A DNA stretch of 64,000 nucleotides from Streptomyces sp. SKN60 (lineage in GTDB: Bacteria > Actinomycetota > Actinomycetes > Streptomycetales > Streptomycetaceae), in contig NZ_JAHTMW010000011.1 of assembly GCF_026236535.1 (NCBI RefSeq), positions 186,001 to 250,000 of the forward strand, written 5' to 3'. The notes under the pieces are model-generated. The model was not told the DNA's origin and ran no database searches. It was given only the letters and a program-made list of their open reading frames with translations. A program made the position numbers and the translations under genes. How positions within the stretch are numbered: the stretch's first letter is position 1; each line of letters begins with the position of its first letter. This document shows, piece by piece, positions 40,310 to 49,227 of this stretch.

Positions 40310-41113
40310 GTGCCGCTGACGGCGGACGAGCCGGGCGCGCCCTGCTGGCTGAGCCTGGCGGTGCGCGATCTCGGCGCGGCGGAGGAGTTCTACGGGGCGG
40401 TGCTCGGCTGGACCTTCCGGCACGGGCCGCTGGGCCACGGCTTCTCGGTGGGCGAGCGGGACGGTGTGCCGGTGGCCGGGATCGGCGAGGTGGCGGACCG
40501 GATGTCGGTGCCGGTGGCGTGGACGGTGTACTTCGCGGTGGCCGACGCGGACGCGGCGGTGGCCCGGATCCGGGAGCGCGGCGGCACGGTCGGGGTCGGC
40601 CCGGTGGCCTACCCGCCGCGCGGGCGCGCGGCGCTCGCGACGGACGTGGAAGGCGCGGCCTTCGGCGTCTGGGAGGGCCGGGTGTCCTCACGCTGGCGGA
40701 TCGGCGAGCACCAGGCACCGGCCTGGCTGGAACTCCACACCCGCAACGCCTTCGACGCGGCCCTCTTCTACGGCGGCGTCCTGAACTGGGTGAACGGCAC
40801 GGAGGGCGCCCCGCAGCGCTTCGAGGTGTCCTACGAGGACGAGCAGGTCGTCCTCCGCCGCCAGGGCACCCCGGTCGCCCGCCTCAACAGCGGCCCGGCC
40901 GAGGCCGCCTCCCCGCAACCCCAGCTCCGCCCCCGCTGGCTCGTCCACTTCCGGGTCCCCGACCTGGAACGCGCGAAGACGGCCGTCCTGGACCTCGGCG
41001 GCCACCTGGTCCCGGAGGCCGACCACGGCTGGCCCGCCCCGGAGGGCCGCCGCACGACGGTCCGCGACCCGCAGGGCGGCCTTTTCACGCTGGACGAGTG
41101 GCTGGAGGACTGA
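40310..41113 (+). CDS. VOC superfamily (glyoxalase/bleomycin-resistance-like) protein
   Basis: A 267-residue protein with two VOC modules: PCWLSLAVRDLGAAEEFYGAVLGW (shown by its ends, ~10-32) and PAWLELHTRNAFDAALFYGGVL (~145). GTG 40310 is chosen because GGAGGTGA lies 5 bases upstream; GTG 40268 lacks a ribosome site. Double-VOC proteins of this type in Streptomyces are often of unknown substrate; the metal-binding His/Glu set is incomplete, so binding rather than catalysis is possible. It is convergent with the enoyl-CoA family gene. Confidence 0.82.
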   Translation: MPLTADEPGAPCWLSLAVRDLGAAEEFYGAVLGWTFRHGPLGHGFSVGERDGVPVAGIGEVADRMSVPVAWTVYFAVADADAAVARIRERGGTVGVGPVAYPPRGRAALATDVEGAAFGVWEGRVSSRWRIGEHQAPAWLELHTRNAFDAALFYGGVLNWVNGTEGAPQRFEVSYEDEQVVLRRQGTPVARLNSGPAEAASPQPQLRPRWLVHFRVPDLERAKTAVLDLGGHLVPEADHGWPAPEGRRTTVRDPQGGLFTLDEWLED

Positions 41114-41124
41114 GCCTTCGCCGC

Positions 41125-42195
41125 TCAGTGCGCCGTCGGCGCCTCCAGGTCCAGTTCGCCCTCCGGCCCCGGCGCGAACCACCGTTCCGTGGCCGAGTCC
41201 GGCACCTCGGCGAGGGTCGGTGGGGTCCAGTGGGGGTTGCGGTCCTTGTCGACGACCTGGGCGCGGATGCCCTCGGCCAGGTCCGGGGAGCGGAGGGCGG
41301 CGCAGGAGAGGCGGAATTCGGTGGTGAGGGCCGCTTCGAGGGAGTCGAGGGTGCGGGCGCGGCGGACGGCGGTGAGGGTGGCCTTGAGGGCGGTGGGCGA
41401 GCGGGTGAGGAGGAGGGTGGCGGTCTCCTTGGCCTCCGGGATGCCGGAGTCGGTGAGCCGCTGGACGATCTCCTCGACGGTGTCGGCGGCGTAGCAGGCG
41501 TCGATCCAGGCGCGGCGGCCGGCGAGCTCGCCGGCCGGGGCGGGGCGGGCGAAGCGGGCGACGGCCGTGGCGGCGTCCTCGTGGGTGAGGGCGGCGGTGA
41601 GCGCGGGCAGCTCGGCGGCGGGGACGTGGTGGTCGGCGAGGCCGGCCAGGATCGCGTCGGCGGCGCCGACGGGGGTGCCGGTCAGGGCGAGGTGGGTGCC
41701 GAGTTCGCCGGGGGCGCGGCCGAGCAGCCAGGTGCCGCCGACGTCGGGGACGAAGCCGATGCCGGTCTCGGGCATGGCGACCCGGGAGCGTTCGGTGACG
41801 ACGCGGACGGAGGCGTGGCCGGAGATCCCGACGCCGCCGCCCATGACGATGCCGTCCATGAGGGCGACGTACGGCTTGGGGTAGCGGGCGATGCGCGCGT
41901 TGAGCCGGTACTCGTCGCGCCAGAAGGCGACGGAGGCGCTGCCGCCGGCGACGGCGTCGGCGTGGATGGCCCGGATGTCGCCGCCGGCGCACAGTCCGCG
42001 CTCGCCGGCGCCGCGCAGCACGACGGTGGTGACGGCGGGGTCGTCGGCCCAGGCGGTGAGCGCCTCGTCGATCCGGCGCACCATGCCGTGGGTGAGGGCG
42101 TTGATGGCGCGCGGCCGGTTGAGGGTGAGGAAGCCGGCCCGGCCCTCGGTGTGGACGAGGACCTCGGGCTCGGGGAGGTCGGCGGTGACCGACAT
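41125..42195 (-). CDS. Enoyl-CoA hydratase/isomerase family protein, 3-hydroxyisobutyryl-CoA hydrolase-like
   Basis: A 356-residue crotonase-fold enzyme. The oxyanion motifs are LCAGGDIRAIH (~70-80) and DGIVMGGGVGISGHAS (~115-130), with the catalytic acidic region MPETGIGFVPDVGGT (~150). Length above 340 and the PETGIGFVPDVGGT block fit 3-hydroxyisobutyryl-CoA hydrolase of valine breakdown rather than a hydratase. GGAAGGAC precedes ATG 42195. No other valine genes are nearby. Confidence 0.85.
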   Translation of the reverse strand: MSVTADLPEPEVLVHTEGRAGFLTLNRPRAINALTHGMVRRIDEALTAWADDPAVTTVVLRGAGERGLCAGGDIRAIHADAVAGGSASVAFWRDEYRLNARIARYPKPYVALMDGIVMGGGVGISGHASVRVVTERSRVAMPETGIGFVPDVGGTWLLGRAPGELGTHLALTGTPVGAADAILAGLADHHVPAAELPALTAALTHEDAATAVARFARPAPAGELAGRRAWIDACYAADTVEEIVQRLTDSGIPEAKETATLLLTRSPTALKATLTAVRRARTLDSLEAALTTEFRLSCAALRSPDLAEGIRAQVVDKDRNPHWTPPTLAEVPDSATERWFAPGPEGELDLEAPTAH

Positions 42196-42319
42196 GTTGT
42201 GTCCTTCCGGCTGCCGAAACGATCTTCCGTCCACCGTAACGGTCCAGGACCGGTCCGCACAGGCCCCTCCGTCCGCTACCGTACCCGCGGGTAACACAAC
42301 GGCGGAGGGGAGCGGACCG

Positions 42320-42835
42320 ATGACGCACGCGGCACGGCGGTGGAATCTGGCGGAGTCGCTGCGGGTGGACGCGGACCGCGCGACCCTGTACGGCCTGGTG
42401 TCGGACCTGCGGAACATGGGGCGGTGGAGCCCGGAGTGCCGCGGGGTGTGGGTGCGGCGGCCGCCGGTGCGGCCGGGCACCCGGTTCGTCGGCTTCAACC
42501 GGCGCGGCCCCTTCCTCTGGTTCACCACCGGCCGGGTCACCACGGCCCGCCCGGGCGAGGCCTTCGCCTTCGAGGTGGGGGTGTTCGGGCTGCCGATCGC
42601 CCGCTGGGGCTACCGCTTCGAGGACGACGGGGAGAACCCCGGCGGCACCCTGGTCACCGAGACCTGGGAGGACCTGCGCACCGGCCGCGGCGGGGGGCTC
42701 GCGACGCTGCTCGGCACGGTCTTCGCGGGCACGAACACGGAGCGCCGGATCGCGGTGAACCGGCACGGGATGCGCACCACGCTCGAACGGCTCGCGCGGA
42801 CGGCCACCGCGCCCACCGCGGACACCGCCGGCTGA
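42320..42835 (+). CDS. SRPBCC family protein
   Basis: A 171-residue START-like lipid- or polyketide-binding fold: LAESLRVDADRATLYGLVSDLRNMGRWSP at the start (given by its ends) is the classical SRPBCC helix-turn, and VGFNRRGPFLWFTTGRVTTARPG forms the sheet. Ligand unknown. It diverges from the CoA-hydrolase gene with a 124-base gap; GGAGGGGAG lies before the ATG. It precedes the PP2C gene, but a 180-base gap argues against tight coupling. Confidence 0.82.
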   Translation: MTHAARRWNLAESLRVDADRATLYGLVSDLRNMGRWSPECRGVWVRRPPVRPGTRFVGFNRRGPFLWFTTGRVTTARPGEAFAFEVGVFGLPIARWGYRFEDDGENPGGTLVTETWEDLRTGRGGGLATLLGTVFAGTNTERRIAVNRHGMRTTLERLARTATAPTADTAG

Positions 42836-43015
42836 CCCTGCCCGCCCGGTCCGCCGGTCGCTCTCCGTGGCGCCTCCCCCGACCGCGCTCCGTGACCGCC
42901 ATGGGATCCGGGCGGCTCGTGCGGGCGCTCCCCGGCGGTCTCCGTTTCCCCTGTAGGCGGGGCCGGGGGCAGCATGGAAGGAGGCCCCGGCGAGCAGGGC
43001 GGGAAGGAGCGCACC

Positions 43016-45808
43016 GTGACGGGACGGGCGGACCGGTCCGCGGGTGGCGTGCGCGCGGGACGGACCGGGCTGCGGAGCGTAGCGGGCCAGGTCTTCGCCC
43101 TGCAGGCGGTCATCGCCCTGCTGATCGTGGCCGCCGCGGCGGTCGCGCTGGTGCTGCAGGGGCGGTACGACAGCGAGCGCGACGCCCGCAACCGCTCGCT
43201 GGCCGTCGCCGAGGCCTTCGCGCACGCGCCCGGCACGGCGGTCGCGCTGACCTCGCCCGATCCGACGGCGGTGCTCCAGCCGCGCGCCGAGGCCGCCCGC
43301 AAGGCCTCCGGCGTCGACTTCGTCGCGGTCCTGGCGGTGGACGGCACGCGGTACACGGACACGGAACCCGAGCTGATCGGCCAGAAGGCCAGCGGGGACG
43401 TGGCGCGGGCGGCGGGGGGCGAGTCGTTCACGGAGATCTTCCACGGCGCGCCGAACGACGCGGTGCGCGCGGTGGTGCCGGTCCGGGACGACCGGGGGGC
43501 CGTCGTCGGCATGGTGAGCAGCGGCATCGAGGTGGAGACCGTCGGGCAGGCCGTGGAGGGCCGGCTGCCGGTGCTGCTCGGCGCGGCGGCGGGCGGTCTC
43601 GCGCTCGCGGTGGGCGGCGCGGGCCTGGTGAGCGCCCGGCTGCGGCGGCAGACCCACGGCCTGGGCCCGGCGGAGATGACCCGGCTGAAGGAGCACCACG
43701 AGGCGGTCCTGCACTCGGTGAAGGAGGGCGTGGTCATCGTCGCCGGCGACGGGCGGCTGCTGCTCGCGAACGACGAGGCGCGCCGGCTCCTGAAGCTGCC
43801 GGAGGACGCGGAGCGGCGCCATGTCCGCGAGCTCGGCCTGGAACCCCGTACCGCCGCGCTGCTGCTGTCCGGGCGGGCCGCCACCGACGAGGTGCACCTG
43901 GCCGGGGACCGGCTGCTCGCGGTGAACGTGCGGCCGACGCGGGACGGCGCGGCCGAGGGCGGCTGTGTGATGACGATGCGCGACACCACGGAGCTCACCG
44001 CGCTCACCGGCCGGGCCGAGGTGGCCCGGGGGCGGCTGCGGCTGCTGTACGAGGCGGGCACCCGGATCGGGACGACGCTGGACGTCGTACGGACGGCGGA
44101 GGAGCTGTCGGAGGTGGCGGTGCCGCGGTTCGCCGACTTCGTGACGGTGGAGCTGCTCGACCCGGTGGTGCGCGGCGAGGAGCCCTCGGGGGCGTTCACG
44201 GAGATGCGGCGGACGGCGCTGAGCGGGGTGCGTGCGGACACCCCACTGCAGCCGGTGGGCGATCTGATCCGCTTCGTGGTGCCGACCACGCCGATGGCCT
44301 CGGCCCTGACCGAGGGCCGGGCGGTCATCCAGGCCGATCTGGCCGCCGCGCAGGGCTGGCGGGCGCAGGACCCGGAGGGCGCGGCGCGGGCGCTGGCGTA
44401 CGGACTGCACTCGCTGCTCACGGTGCCGCTGCTCGCCCGGGGGGTGGTGCTCGGGATGGCGAACTTCTGGCGCGGCGCGGAAACGCCGGAGCCGTTCGGC
44501 GAGGAGGACCTGTCGTTCGCGGAGGAGCTGGCGGCCCGCGCGGCCCTGGCGATCGACAACGCGCGCCGGTTCACCCGCGAGCACTCGATGGCGGTGGCGC
44601 TGCAGCGCAGCCTGCTGCCGCGGGTGCTGCCCGAGCAGAACGCGATGCAGGTCGCCTTCCGCTATCTGCCGGCGACGGCGGGCGTGGGCGGCGACTGGTT
44701 CGACGTGATCCCGCTGCCGGGGGCGCGGGTCGCGCTGGTGGTGGGCGACGTGGTCGGGCACGGGCTGCACGCGGCGGCGACGATGGGCCGGCTGCGCACG
44801 GCGGTCGCGAACTTCTCCACCCTCGATCTGACGCCGGACGAGCTGCTCAGCCATCTGGACGAGCTGATCGACCGGCTCGGCGAGGAGACCGAGCCGGGGC
44901 CGCGGGGCGAGCTCGGGCCCGGGATCGGGGCCGAGGCCGGCGCCGACGGGGGCCCCGGCGAGGGCACGGCGGGCGCGACCTGCCTCTACGCGATCTACGA
45001 CCCGACCTCCGGGGCCTGCACGATGGCCAGCGCCGGGCACCCGGGCCCGGCCCTGGTGCGGCCGGACGGCAGCGTGGAGTTCCCCTCGGTGCCGGCCGGG
45101 CTGCCGCTCGGCCTGGGCCTCGGCGACCGGCCGTTCGCCTCCGCCCGGCTCAAGCTGGAGCCGGGCAGCAAGCTGGTGCTGTTCACGGACGGGCTCCTGG
45201 AGGGCCGGCAGCGGGACTACGACTCCGGGCTCAAGCTGCTGCGGGAGTCGCTGGCGCGGCCGGACCGGACGCCCGAGCAGACCTGCGCGGACGTGCTGGC
45301 GACGCTGCTGTTCCCGGTGCCGGGCGACGACATCGCGCTGCTCGTGGCGCGCGCCGACCGGATCCCGGCGGACCGGATCGCCGAGTGGGAGGTGCCGACG
45401 GATCCGTCGGCGGTGGCGCCGGTGCGCACGGCGGCGGCGGCCAGGATCGCCGAGTGGGGCCTGGAGGACATCGGGTTCACGGCGGAGCTGGTGCTCAGCG
45501 AGCTGATCACCAACGCGATCCGGTACGGGCGTCCGCCGGTGCGGGTGCGGCTCGTGTTCGACCGGGTGCTGATCTGCGAGGTCTCCGACGGCAGCAGCAC
45601 CTCGCCGCATCTGCGGCACGCGGCGGACACCGACGAGGGCGGCCGTGGCCTGTTCCTGGTGGCGCAGTTCGCGCAGCGCTGGGGCACCCGCTACGCCCGG
45701 CGCGGCAAGACGATCTGGGCGGAACTGCCGGTCTCCCCGGACGAGCCGGACGGCGACGGCGCGGGGCCGGTGCCGGATCTGGACGCCCTGGAGGACCTGG
45801 CCTGGTGA
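43016..45808 (+). CDS. Membrane sensor PP2C-type phosphatase with C-terminal kinase-like ATPase
   Basis: A 930-residue signalling protein. A membrane helix (~25-48), an extracytoplasmic single-Cache-like sensor (~50-185) and a second helix (~190-210) are followed by PAS (~225-330), GAF (~335-520), SpoIIE/PP2C phosphatase (~530-770; GVGGDWFDVIPL, VGDVVGHGLHAA, SAGHPGPALV, LFTDGLLEG, GDDIALLV) and a HATPase anti-sigma-kinase-like domain (~790-905; ELVLSELITNAIRYG, DEGGRGLFLV). One chain thus joins sensing, RsbU-like phosphatase and RsbW-like kinase functions. GTG 43016 has GGAAGGAG upstream. The partner anti-anti-sigma factor is not in the window. Confidence 0.92.
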   Translation: MTGRADRSAGGVRAGRTGLRSVAGQVFALQAVIALLIVAAAAVALVLQGRYDSERDARNRSLAVAEAFAHAPGTAVALTSPDPTAVLQPRAEAARKASGVDFVAVLAVDGTRYTDTEPELIGQKASGDVARAAGGESFTEIFHGAPNDAVRAVVPVRDDRGAVVGMVSSGIEVETVGQAVEGRLPVLLGAAAGGLALAVGGAGLVSARLRRQTHGLGPAEMTRLKEHHEAVLHSVKEGVVIVAGDGRLLLANDEARRLLKLPEDAERRHVRELGLEPRTAALLLSGRAATDEVHLAGDRLLAVNVRPTRDGAAEGGCVMTMRDTTELTALTGRAEVARGRLRLLYEAGTRIGTTLDVVRTAEELSEVAVPRFADFVTVELLDPVVRGEEPSGAFTEMRRTALSGVRADTPLQPVGDLIRFVVPTTPMASALTEGRAVIQADLAAAQGWRAQDPEGAARALAYGLHSLLTVPLLARGVVLGMANFWRGAETPEPFGEEDLSFAEELAARAALAIDNARRFTREHSMAVALQRSLLPRVLPEQNAMQVAFRYLPATAGVGGDWFDVIPLPGARVALVVGDVVGHGLHAAATMGRLRTAVANFSTLDLTPDELLSHLDELIDRLGEETEPGPRGELGPGIGAEAGADGGPGEGTAGATCLYAIYDPTSGACTMASAGHPGPALVRPDGSVEFPSVPAGLPLGLGLGDRPFASARLKLEPGSKLVLFTDGLLEGRQRDYDSGLKLLRESLARPDRTPEQTCADVLATLLFPVPGDDIALLVARADRIPADRIAEWEVPTDPSAVAPVRTAAAARIAEWGLEDIGFTAELVLSELITNAIRYGRPPVRVRLVFDRVLICEVSDGSSTSPHLRHAADTDEGGRGLFLVAQFAQRWGTRYARRGKTIWAELPVSPDEPDGDGAGPVPDLDALEDLAW

Positions 45809-45843
45809 GGGCGCCGAGTGCCGTCGGCCCGGGTCTGGCCGCG

Positions 45844-45885
45844 GCTGTTCCCCGGCCGCCGCGGGTGCGCGGGCCGGGGAACAGC
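45844..45885. terminator. Bidirectional terminator between phosphatase and chitinase genes
   Basis: GCTGTTCCCCGGCC (45844-45857) and its exact complement (45872-45885) surround a 14-base loop. It is centred between the two convergent stop codons (45808 and 45900) and so can serve both transcripts. Confidence 0.8.
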
Positions 45886-45899
45886 GCTGTTCCGTGCGG

Positions 45900-48224
45900 T
45901 CAGCCGAGGCCGGTGCGCAGGGCGTTCATCAGGGTGCCGTTCGTGGTGTCGCCGGACATCTCCCAGATGAAGACGCCCAGCAGACCCTTGGACTTCAGGT
46001 AGTCGGTCTTGCGGGCGATGGACCAGGGGTCGTCGAAGCTCCACCACTGGCCGCCCGGCCCGGTGTAGCCGTAGGTGGCGCCGGACTGTTCGTCGTGGTG
46101 CACGGTCATCCCGGGCACCATGGCGAGCAGGTTGGAGTAGCCCCGTACGCCGGCCTCCTCGGCGAACTGGCCGGGGGCCGCGCCGGTCGCGGACTGCCAT
46201 TCGCCGGCCGCGCCGCCGTCGGCGACGCCCTGCCAGCCGCGGCCGTAGAACGGGATGCCGATGGTGATCTTGCGCGGATCGATGCCGACCGCGAGATAGG
46301 GCTTGACGGACTCGTCCACGCTGAAGTGGAAGCCGTACGGGTCCTGGGCGTCGGTGTAGAGGTTGGCCTGGTGGCCGGCCCGGTTCGGCTCCCAGGAGTT
46401 GTCGCTGCCGGCGCCGTGGAAGTCGTAGCCCTGGACCATGAAGTAGTCGAGCGCGCGCCCGGTCTTCGTGAGGTCCCAGCCCTGGCCGATCTTGACGGGG
46501 TCGGCGGGGGTGAAGGCGGTCAGGAGCCGGTGCTCGCCGCCGAGTTCGTCGAGCTGCTTGCGGAACTCGGCGACGAGAGCGGCGTTGTTGGCCTTGTCCT
46601 GGGTGCTGTAGTGGTTGCCGGGGTGCCCGTCGGGCGAGCCGGCCCACTCCCAGTCGAGGTCGATGCCGTCGAAGATGCCGGCGGCCACGCCCTCGCCGCC
46701 CGCGCCGTTGTAGACGGGCAGATTGCCCTTGATCCACACGTCGATGCAGGAGCGGACGAACTTCTGCCGGGAGGCCCCGGTGGCGGCGACGTCGGAGAAG
46801 TACTTGGAGTAGGTCCAGCCGCCGAGCGAGACCACGACCTTGAGGTTCGGGTGCTTGGCCTTGAGCTTCTTCAGCTGGTTGAGGTTGCCGCGGAGCTTGC
46901 CCCAGCCGTCGTCGGCGACGCCGTCGACGGACTGGGCGGCGCTGAAGGGCCGGGCGTAGTCGGCGTCGGCGTCGCCCGCTCCGGTGCCCTGGTCGGGGTC
47001 CTGCGGGTCGGTGCTGACGCCCTTGGTGACGCCGGCGAGGCAGGTGAGGTTGACGGGGTCGATGTTCTCGAAGGCGTAGTTGACGACGTCGAGGGAGGCG
47101 GCGGCGCCGGAGGTGTCGAGGTTCTTGACGAAGTACTGGCGTCCGTAGATGCCCCACTGGGCGAAGTAGCCGACCTTGAGGTGCCGCCCGGCGGCCAGGT
47201 CGGCGGTGGTGACGGTCAGCGCGTTCGAGGGCGGCGAGGCGTTGTCGGCGGCGTCGCGGGCGCGGACGGTGAAGGTGTACGGGTTGGCGGGGCCGAGTCC
47301 GCTGACGGTGACGCTCGTCGCGGTGCCGGGCACGGTCCGGGCGAGCGCGCCGTCCGTGTAGACGTCGTAGGCGACGACGCCCTTGTTGTCGCCGGCCGGG
47401 TTCCAGGCGAGGGCCACGCTGGAGGAGGTGACGCCGGTGGAGCGCAGTCCGCCGGGCGCGGTGGGCGGTTCGGGGTCGCTCGCCGGGTCGACGGTGGTGA
47501 CGGCGAGCGGCGGGCTCTCGGGGCCGAGGTTGCCGCGGGCGTCCTTGGCGCGGACGGTGAGGCTGTACGCGGTGGCCGGGGCGAGTCCGGTGACGGTGGC
47601 CGAGGTGGAGGTGGCGGTGGCGACGACGGCGCCGTTCGACAGGACGTCGTAGCCGGTCACGGGGTGGTCGCCGGCGGTCGCGGGCGTCCAGTCGAGGGTG
47701 ACGGTGCGGGTGGTGACGGCCGTGGCGTGCGGGGTGCCGGGGGCTCCCGGCGGCACGTCCGGGCTGCCGTCGCACTTGCCGCCGTCGACGGTGCAGCGGG
47801 TGGGCGGGGTGATCGGTCCGCTCGCGACGAACCAGTAGCTGTACGGCTCGGTGGAGCCGCCGGCGGCCACGGTGCCGTTGTAGTGGGCGTTGCGGACGGT
47901 GACATGGCTGCCGGTGACGGTGGCCTCGCCGTTGTAGTGCGAGGAGATCGTCACCCCGGCGGGCAGGTCGAACTCCAGGGTCCAGCCGCTGAGCGCGGCG
48001 GTGGTGCCGTTGCGGATCACGTAGATGCCGCGCCACCAGCTGCCGTTGTTCTCGGCGGTGAAGGTCGCGGTGACGGCGCCGGCGGCGTGCGCGGGCGCGG
48101 CGGCGGGGCCGGTGAGGGCCGTGAGTGCGGCGAGCGGGAGGAGCAGGGCGGCGAGCAGGGCGAAGAGGCCTCTGCCGCGGTGGTGGTGCCGTCGGGTGCG
48201 TCTTCTCCGGCTTCTTCTGTCCAT
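45900..48224 (-). CDS. Secreted chitinase, CBM2-type module, two FnIII, GH18
   Basis: Breaks down chitin outside the cell; 774 residues. An Arg/His-rich signal peptide ends near residue 48 (APAHA). A CBM2-like module (~49-150; ATFTAENNGSWWRGIYVIRNG, shown in part), then two fibronectin III repeats (~160-340), lead to GH18 (~350-774) with the DxxDxDxE motif DGIDLDWEWAG holding the catalytic Glu. YFAQWGIYGRQYFVK opens the barrel. ATG 48224 is the first Met with a good signal. The promoter carries a chi direct repeat/DasR-like site in its -35/-10 spacer, so N-acetylglucosamine control is likely. Confidence 0.95.
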   Translation of the reverse strand: MDRRSRRRRTRRHHHRGRGLFALLAALLLPLAALTALTGPAAAPAHAAGAVTATFTAENNGSWWRGIYVIRNGTTAALSGWTLEFDLPAGVTISSHYNGEATVTGSHVTVRNAHYNGTVAAGGSTEPYSYWFVASGPITPPTRCTVDGGKCDGSPDVPPGAPGTPHATAVTTRTVTLDWTPATAGDHPVTGYDVLSNGAVVATATSTSATVTGLAPATAYSLTVRAKDARGNLGPESPPLAVTTVDPASDPEPPTAPGGLRSTGVTSSSVALAWNPAGDNKGVVAYDVYTDGALARTVPGTATSVTVSGLGPANPYTFTVRARDAADNASPPSNALTVTTADLAAGRHLKVGYFAQWGIYGRQYFVKNLDTSGAAASLDVVNYAFENIDPVNLTCLAGVTKGVSTDPQDPDQGTGAGDADADYARPFSAAQSVDGVADDGWGKLRGNLNQLKKLKAKHPNLKVVVSLGGWTYSKYFSDVAATGASRQKFVRSCIDVWIKGNLPVYNGAGGEGVAAGIFDGIDLDWEWAGSPDGHPGNHYSTQDKANNAALVAEFRKQLDELGGEHRLLTAFTPADPVKIGQGWDLTKTGRALDYFMVQGYDFHGAGSDNSWEPNRAGHQANLYTDAQDPYGFHFSVDESVKPYLAVGIDPRKITIGIPFYGRGWQGVADGGAAGEWQSATGAAPGQFAEEAGVRGYSNLLAMVPGMTVHHDEQSGATYGYTGPGGQWWSFDDPWSIARKTDYLKSKGLLGVFIWEMSGDTTNGTLMNALRTGLG

Positions 48225-48336
48225 GGGGTCTCCCTGGGACGCGTGTGAGGGGTGCGGGGAGCGCGTCGCGGGACCGTGTGGGGGCGGCTCGGGTCCGGCC
48301 CTGCGGTTGTGGGACCGCCGAACGGGAGCCAACGGC

Positions 48337-48365
48337 AAGGTAGTTGGTACAGACCTTTCCGTCAA
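48337..48365 (-). promoter_or_regulatory. Chitinase promoter with chi repeat in the spacer
   Basis: On the minus strand TTGACG (48365 to 48360), a 17-bp spacer and TACCTT (48342 to 48337) form a strong promoter; transcription should begin near 48330, giving a ~105-base leader. The spacer holds TGGTACAGACCT (48345-48356), 11 of 12 identical to the chi-gene direct repeat TGGTCCAGACCT known from streptomycetes and close to the DasR core. The surrounding 420-base gap (48225-48645) has no other gene. Confidence 0.75.
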
Positions 48366-48393
48366 CGCGCCGTACGCCGCCTTGACGGGCCAC

Positions 48394-48409
48394 AGTGGTC
48401 TACTCCACC
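48394..48409. promoter_or_regulatory. Second DasR-like element upstream of the chitinase promoter
   Basis: AGTGGTCTACTCCACC matches the DasR consensus AGTGGTCTAGACCACT at 13 of 16 positions. It lies ~30 bp upstream of the -35 element, so it could support cooperative binding with the spacer site. Confidence 0.55.
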
Positions 48410-48591
48410 GTGAGGAGCACGTCCGGGACGGGCCGGTGTGGGCCTGCCCCTCCCCCGGGCCGATCCGCCGTTCCACGCAGGACCGTGTGTGCACGCCCGG
48501 CCGCTCCCGCTTCGGGGGCGGCCGGTTCCGGTCGGGGCCGACCGGGTGCGGCGACCGGGTTCGGCAAAACCCGAGGTCCACTCCATCCGTA

Positions 48592-48609
48592 GTACTCTCG
48601 GCGGAGTAC
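48592..48609. promoter_or_regulatory. Inverted repeat before the TetR gene at 48646
   Basis: GTACTC (48592-48597) and GAGTAC (48604-48609) form an exact inverted repeat with a 6-bp spacer, 36 bp upstream of the TetR start. It is a candidate autoregulatory operator. Confidence 0.45.
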
Positions 48610-48645
48610 GTGACGGGGGCCAGGCGAGCGACAGGAGTGGGCACC

Positions 48646-49227
48646 ATGGCGCGCAGGAACCCGGAGCGCCGGGCGGCGCTGGTCGACGCCGCGATCGAGG
48701 TGCTGGCCCGCGAGGGCGCCCGGGGCCTCACCTTCCGGTCGGTGGACACCGAGGCGGCCGTCCCGCCGGGCACCGCGTCCAACTACTTCGCCAACCGCGA
48801 CGACCTGCTGACCCAGGCGGGCGCCCGGGTGTACGAGCGGCTGCAGCCCGACGAGGAGACGATCGCGCGGCAGCGCGTGGCGAGTCCCGACCTCGACACG
48901 TACACCCAGCTGATGCGCGAACTCGTGGGCCGCGTCAGCTCCTTCCGCACCGGCTACCTCGCGCTCCTGGAGCTGCGCCTGGAGGCCACTCGCCGGCCCG
49001 AGCTGCGCGCGATCCTGACCGAGCGGGTGCGGGCGGACGTCGAGGCCAACGTCGCGTACCACGAGAGCACCCACCTGCCCGGCGACGCGACCGCCGTGAA
49101 GCTCCTGATGCTCGCCCTCAACTGGCTGATCGTGGAGCAGCTGACGCTGCCCGAGGTCTTCTCCGGGGAGGAGCGCGACGCGCTCATCGCGGCGGCGGTA
49201 GACCGGATCGTCGGCGCGCGGAAGTAG
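48646..49227 (+). CDS. TetR family regulator
   Basis: A 193-residue regulator with N-terminal HTH (ALVDAAIEVLAREGARGLTF ... PPGTASNYFANRDDLL, ~12-55) and an all-helical ligand domain. The HTH wording PPGTASNYFANRDDLLTQ is typical of a large actinobacterial TetR group. Target unknown: the nearest operator-like repeat is its own (48592-48609), suggesting self-control. It is convergent with another TetR gene, with no bases between the stops. Confidence 0.85.
   Translation: MARRNPERRAALVDAAIEVLAREGARGLTFRSVDTEAAVPPGTASNYFANRDDLLTQAGARVYERLQPDEETIARQRVASPDLDTYTQLMRELVGRVSSFRTGYLALLELRLEATRRPELRAILTERVRADVEANVAYHESTHLPGDATAVKLLMLALNWLIVEQLTLPEVFSGEERDALIAAAVDRIVGARK

Noticed and set aside
40688..45619. 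Minus-strand open frame over 1600 codons opposite the VOC, SRPBCC and phosphatase genes
   Set aside because: Arg/Pro/Gly/His-rich composition with no domains, antisense to clear genes; a shadow frame.
45645..48248. Plus-strand frame opposite the chitinase
   Set aside because: Composition is Val/Gly/Ala low complexity and the antisense chitinase has full GH18 and FnIII motifs.
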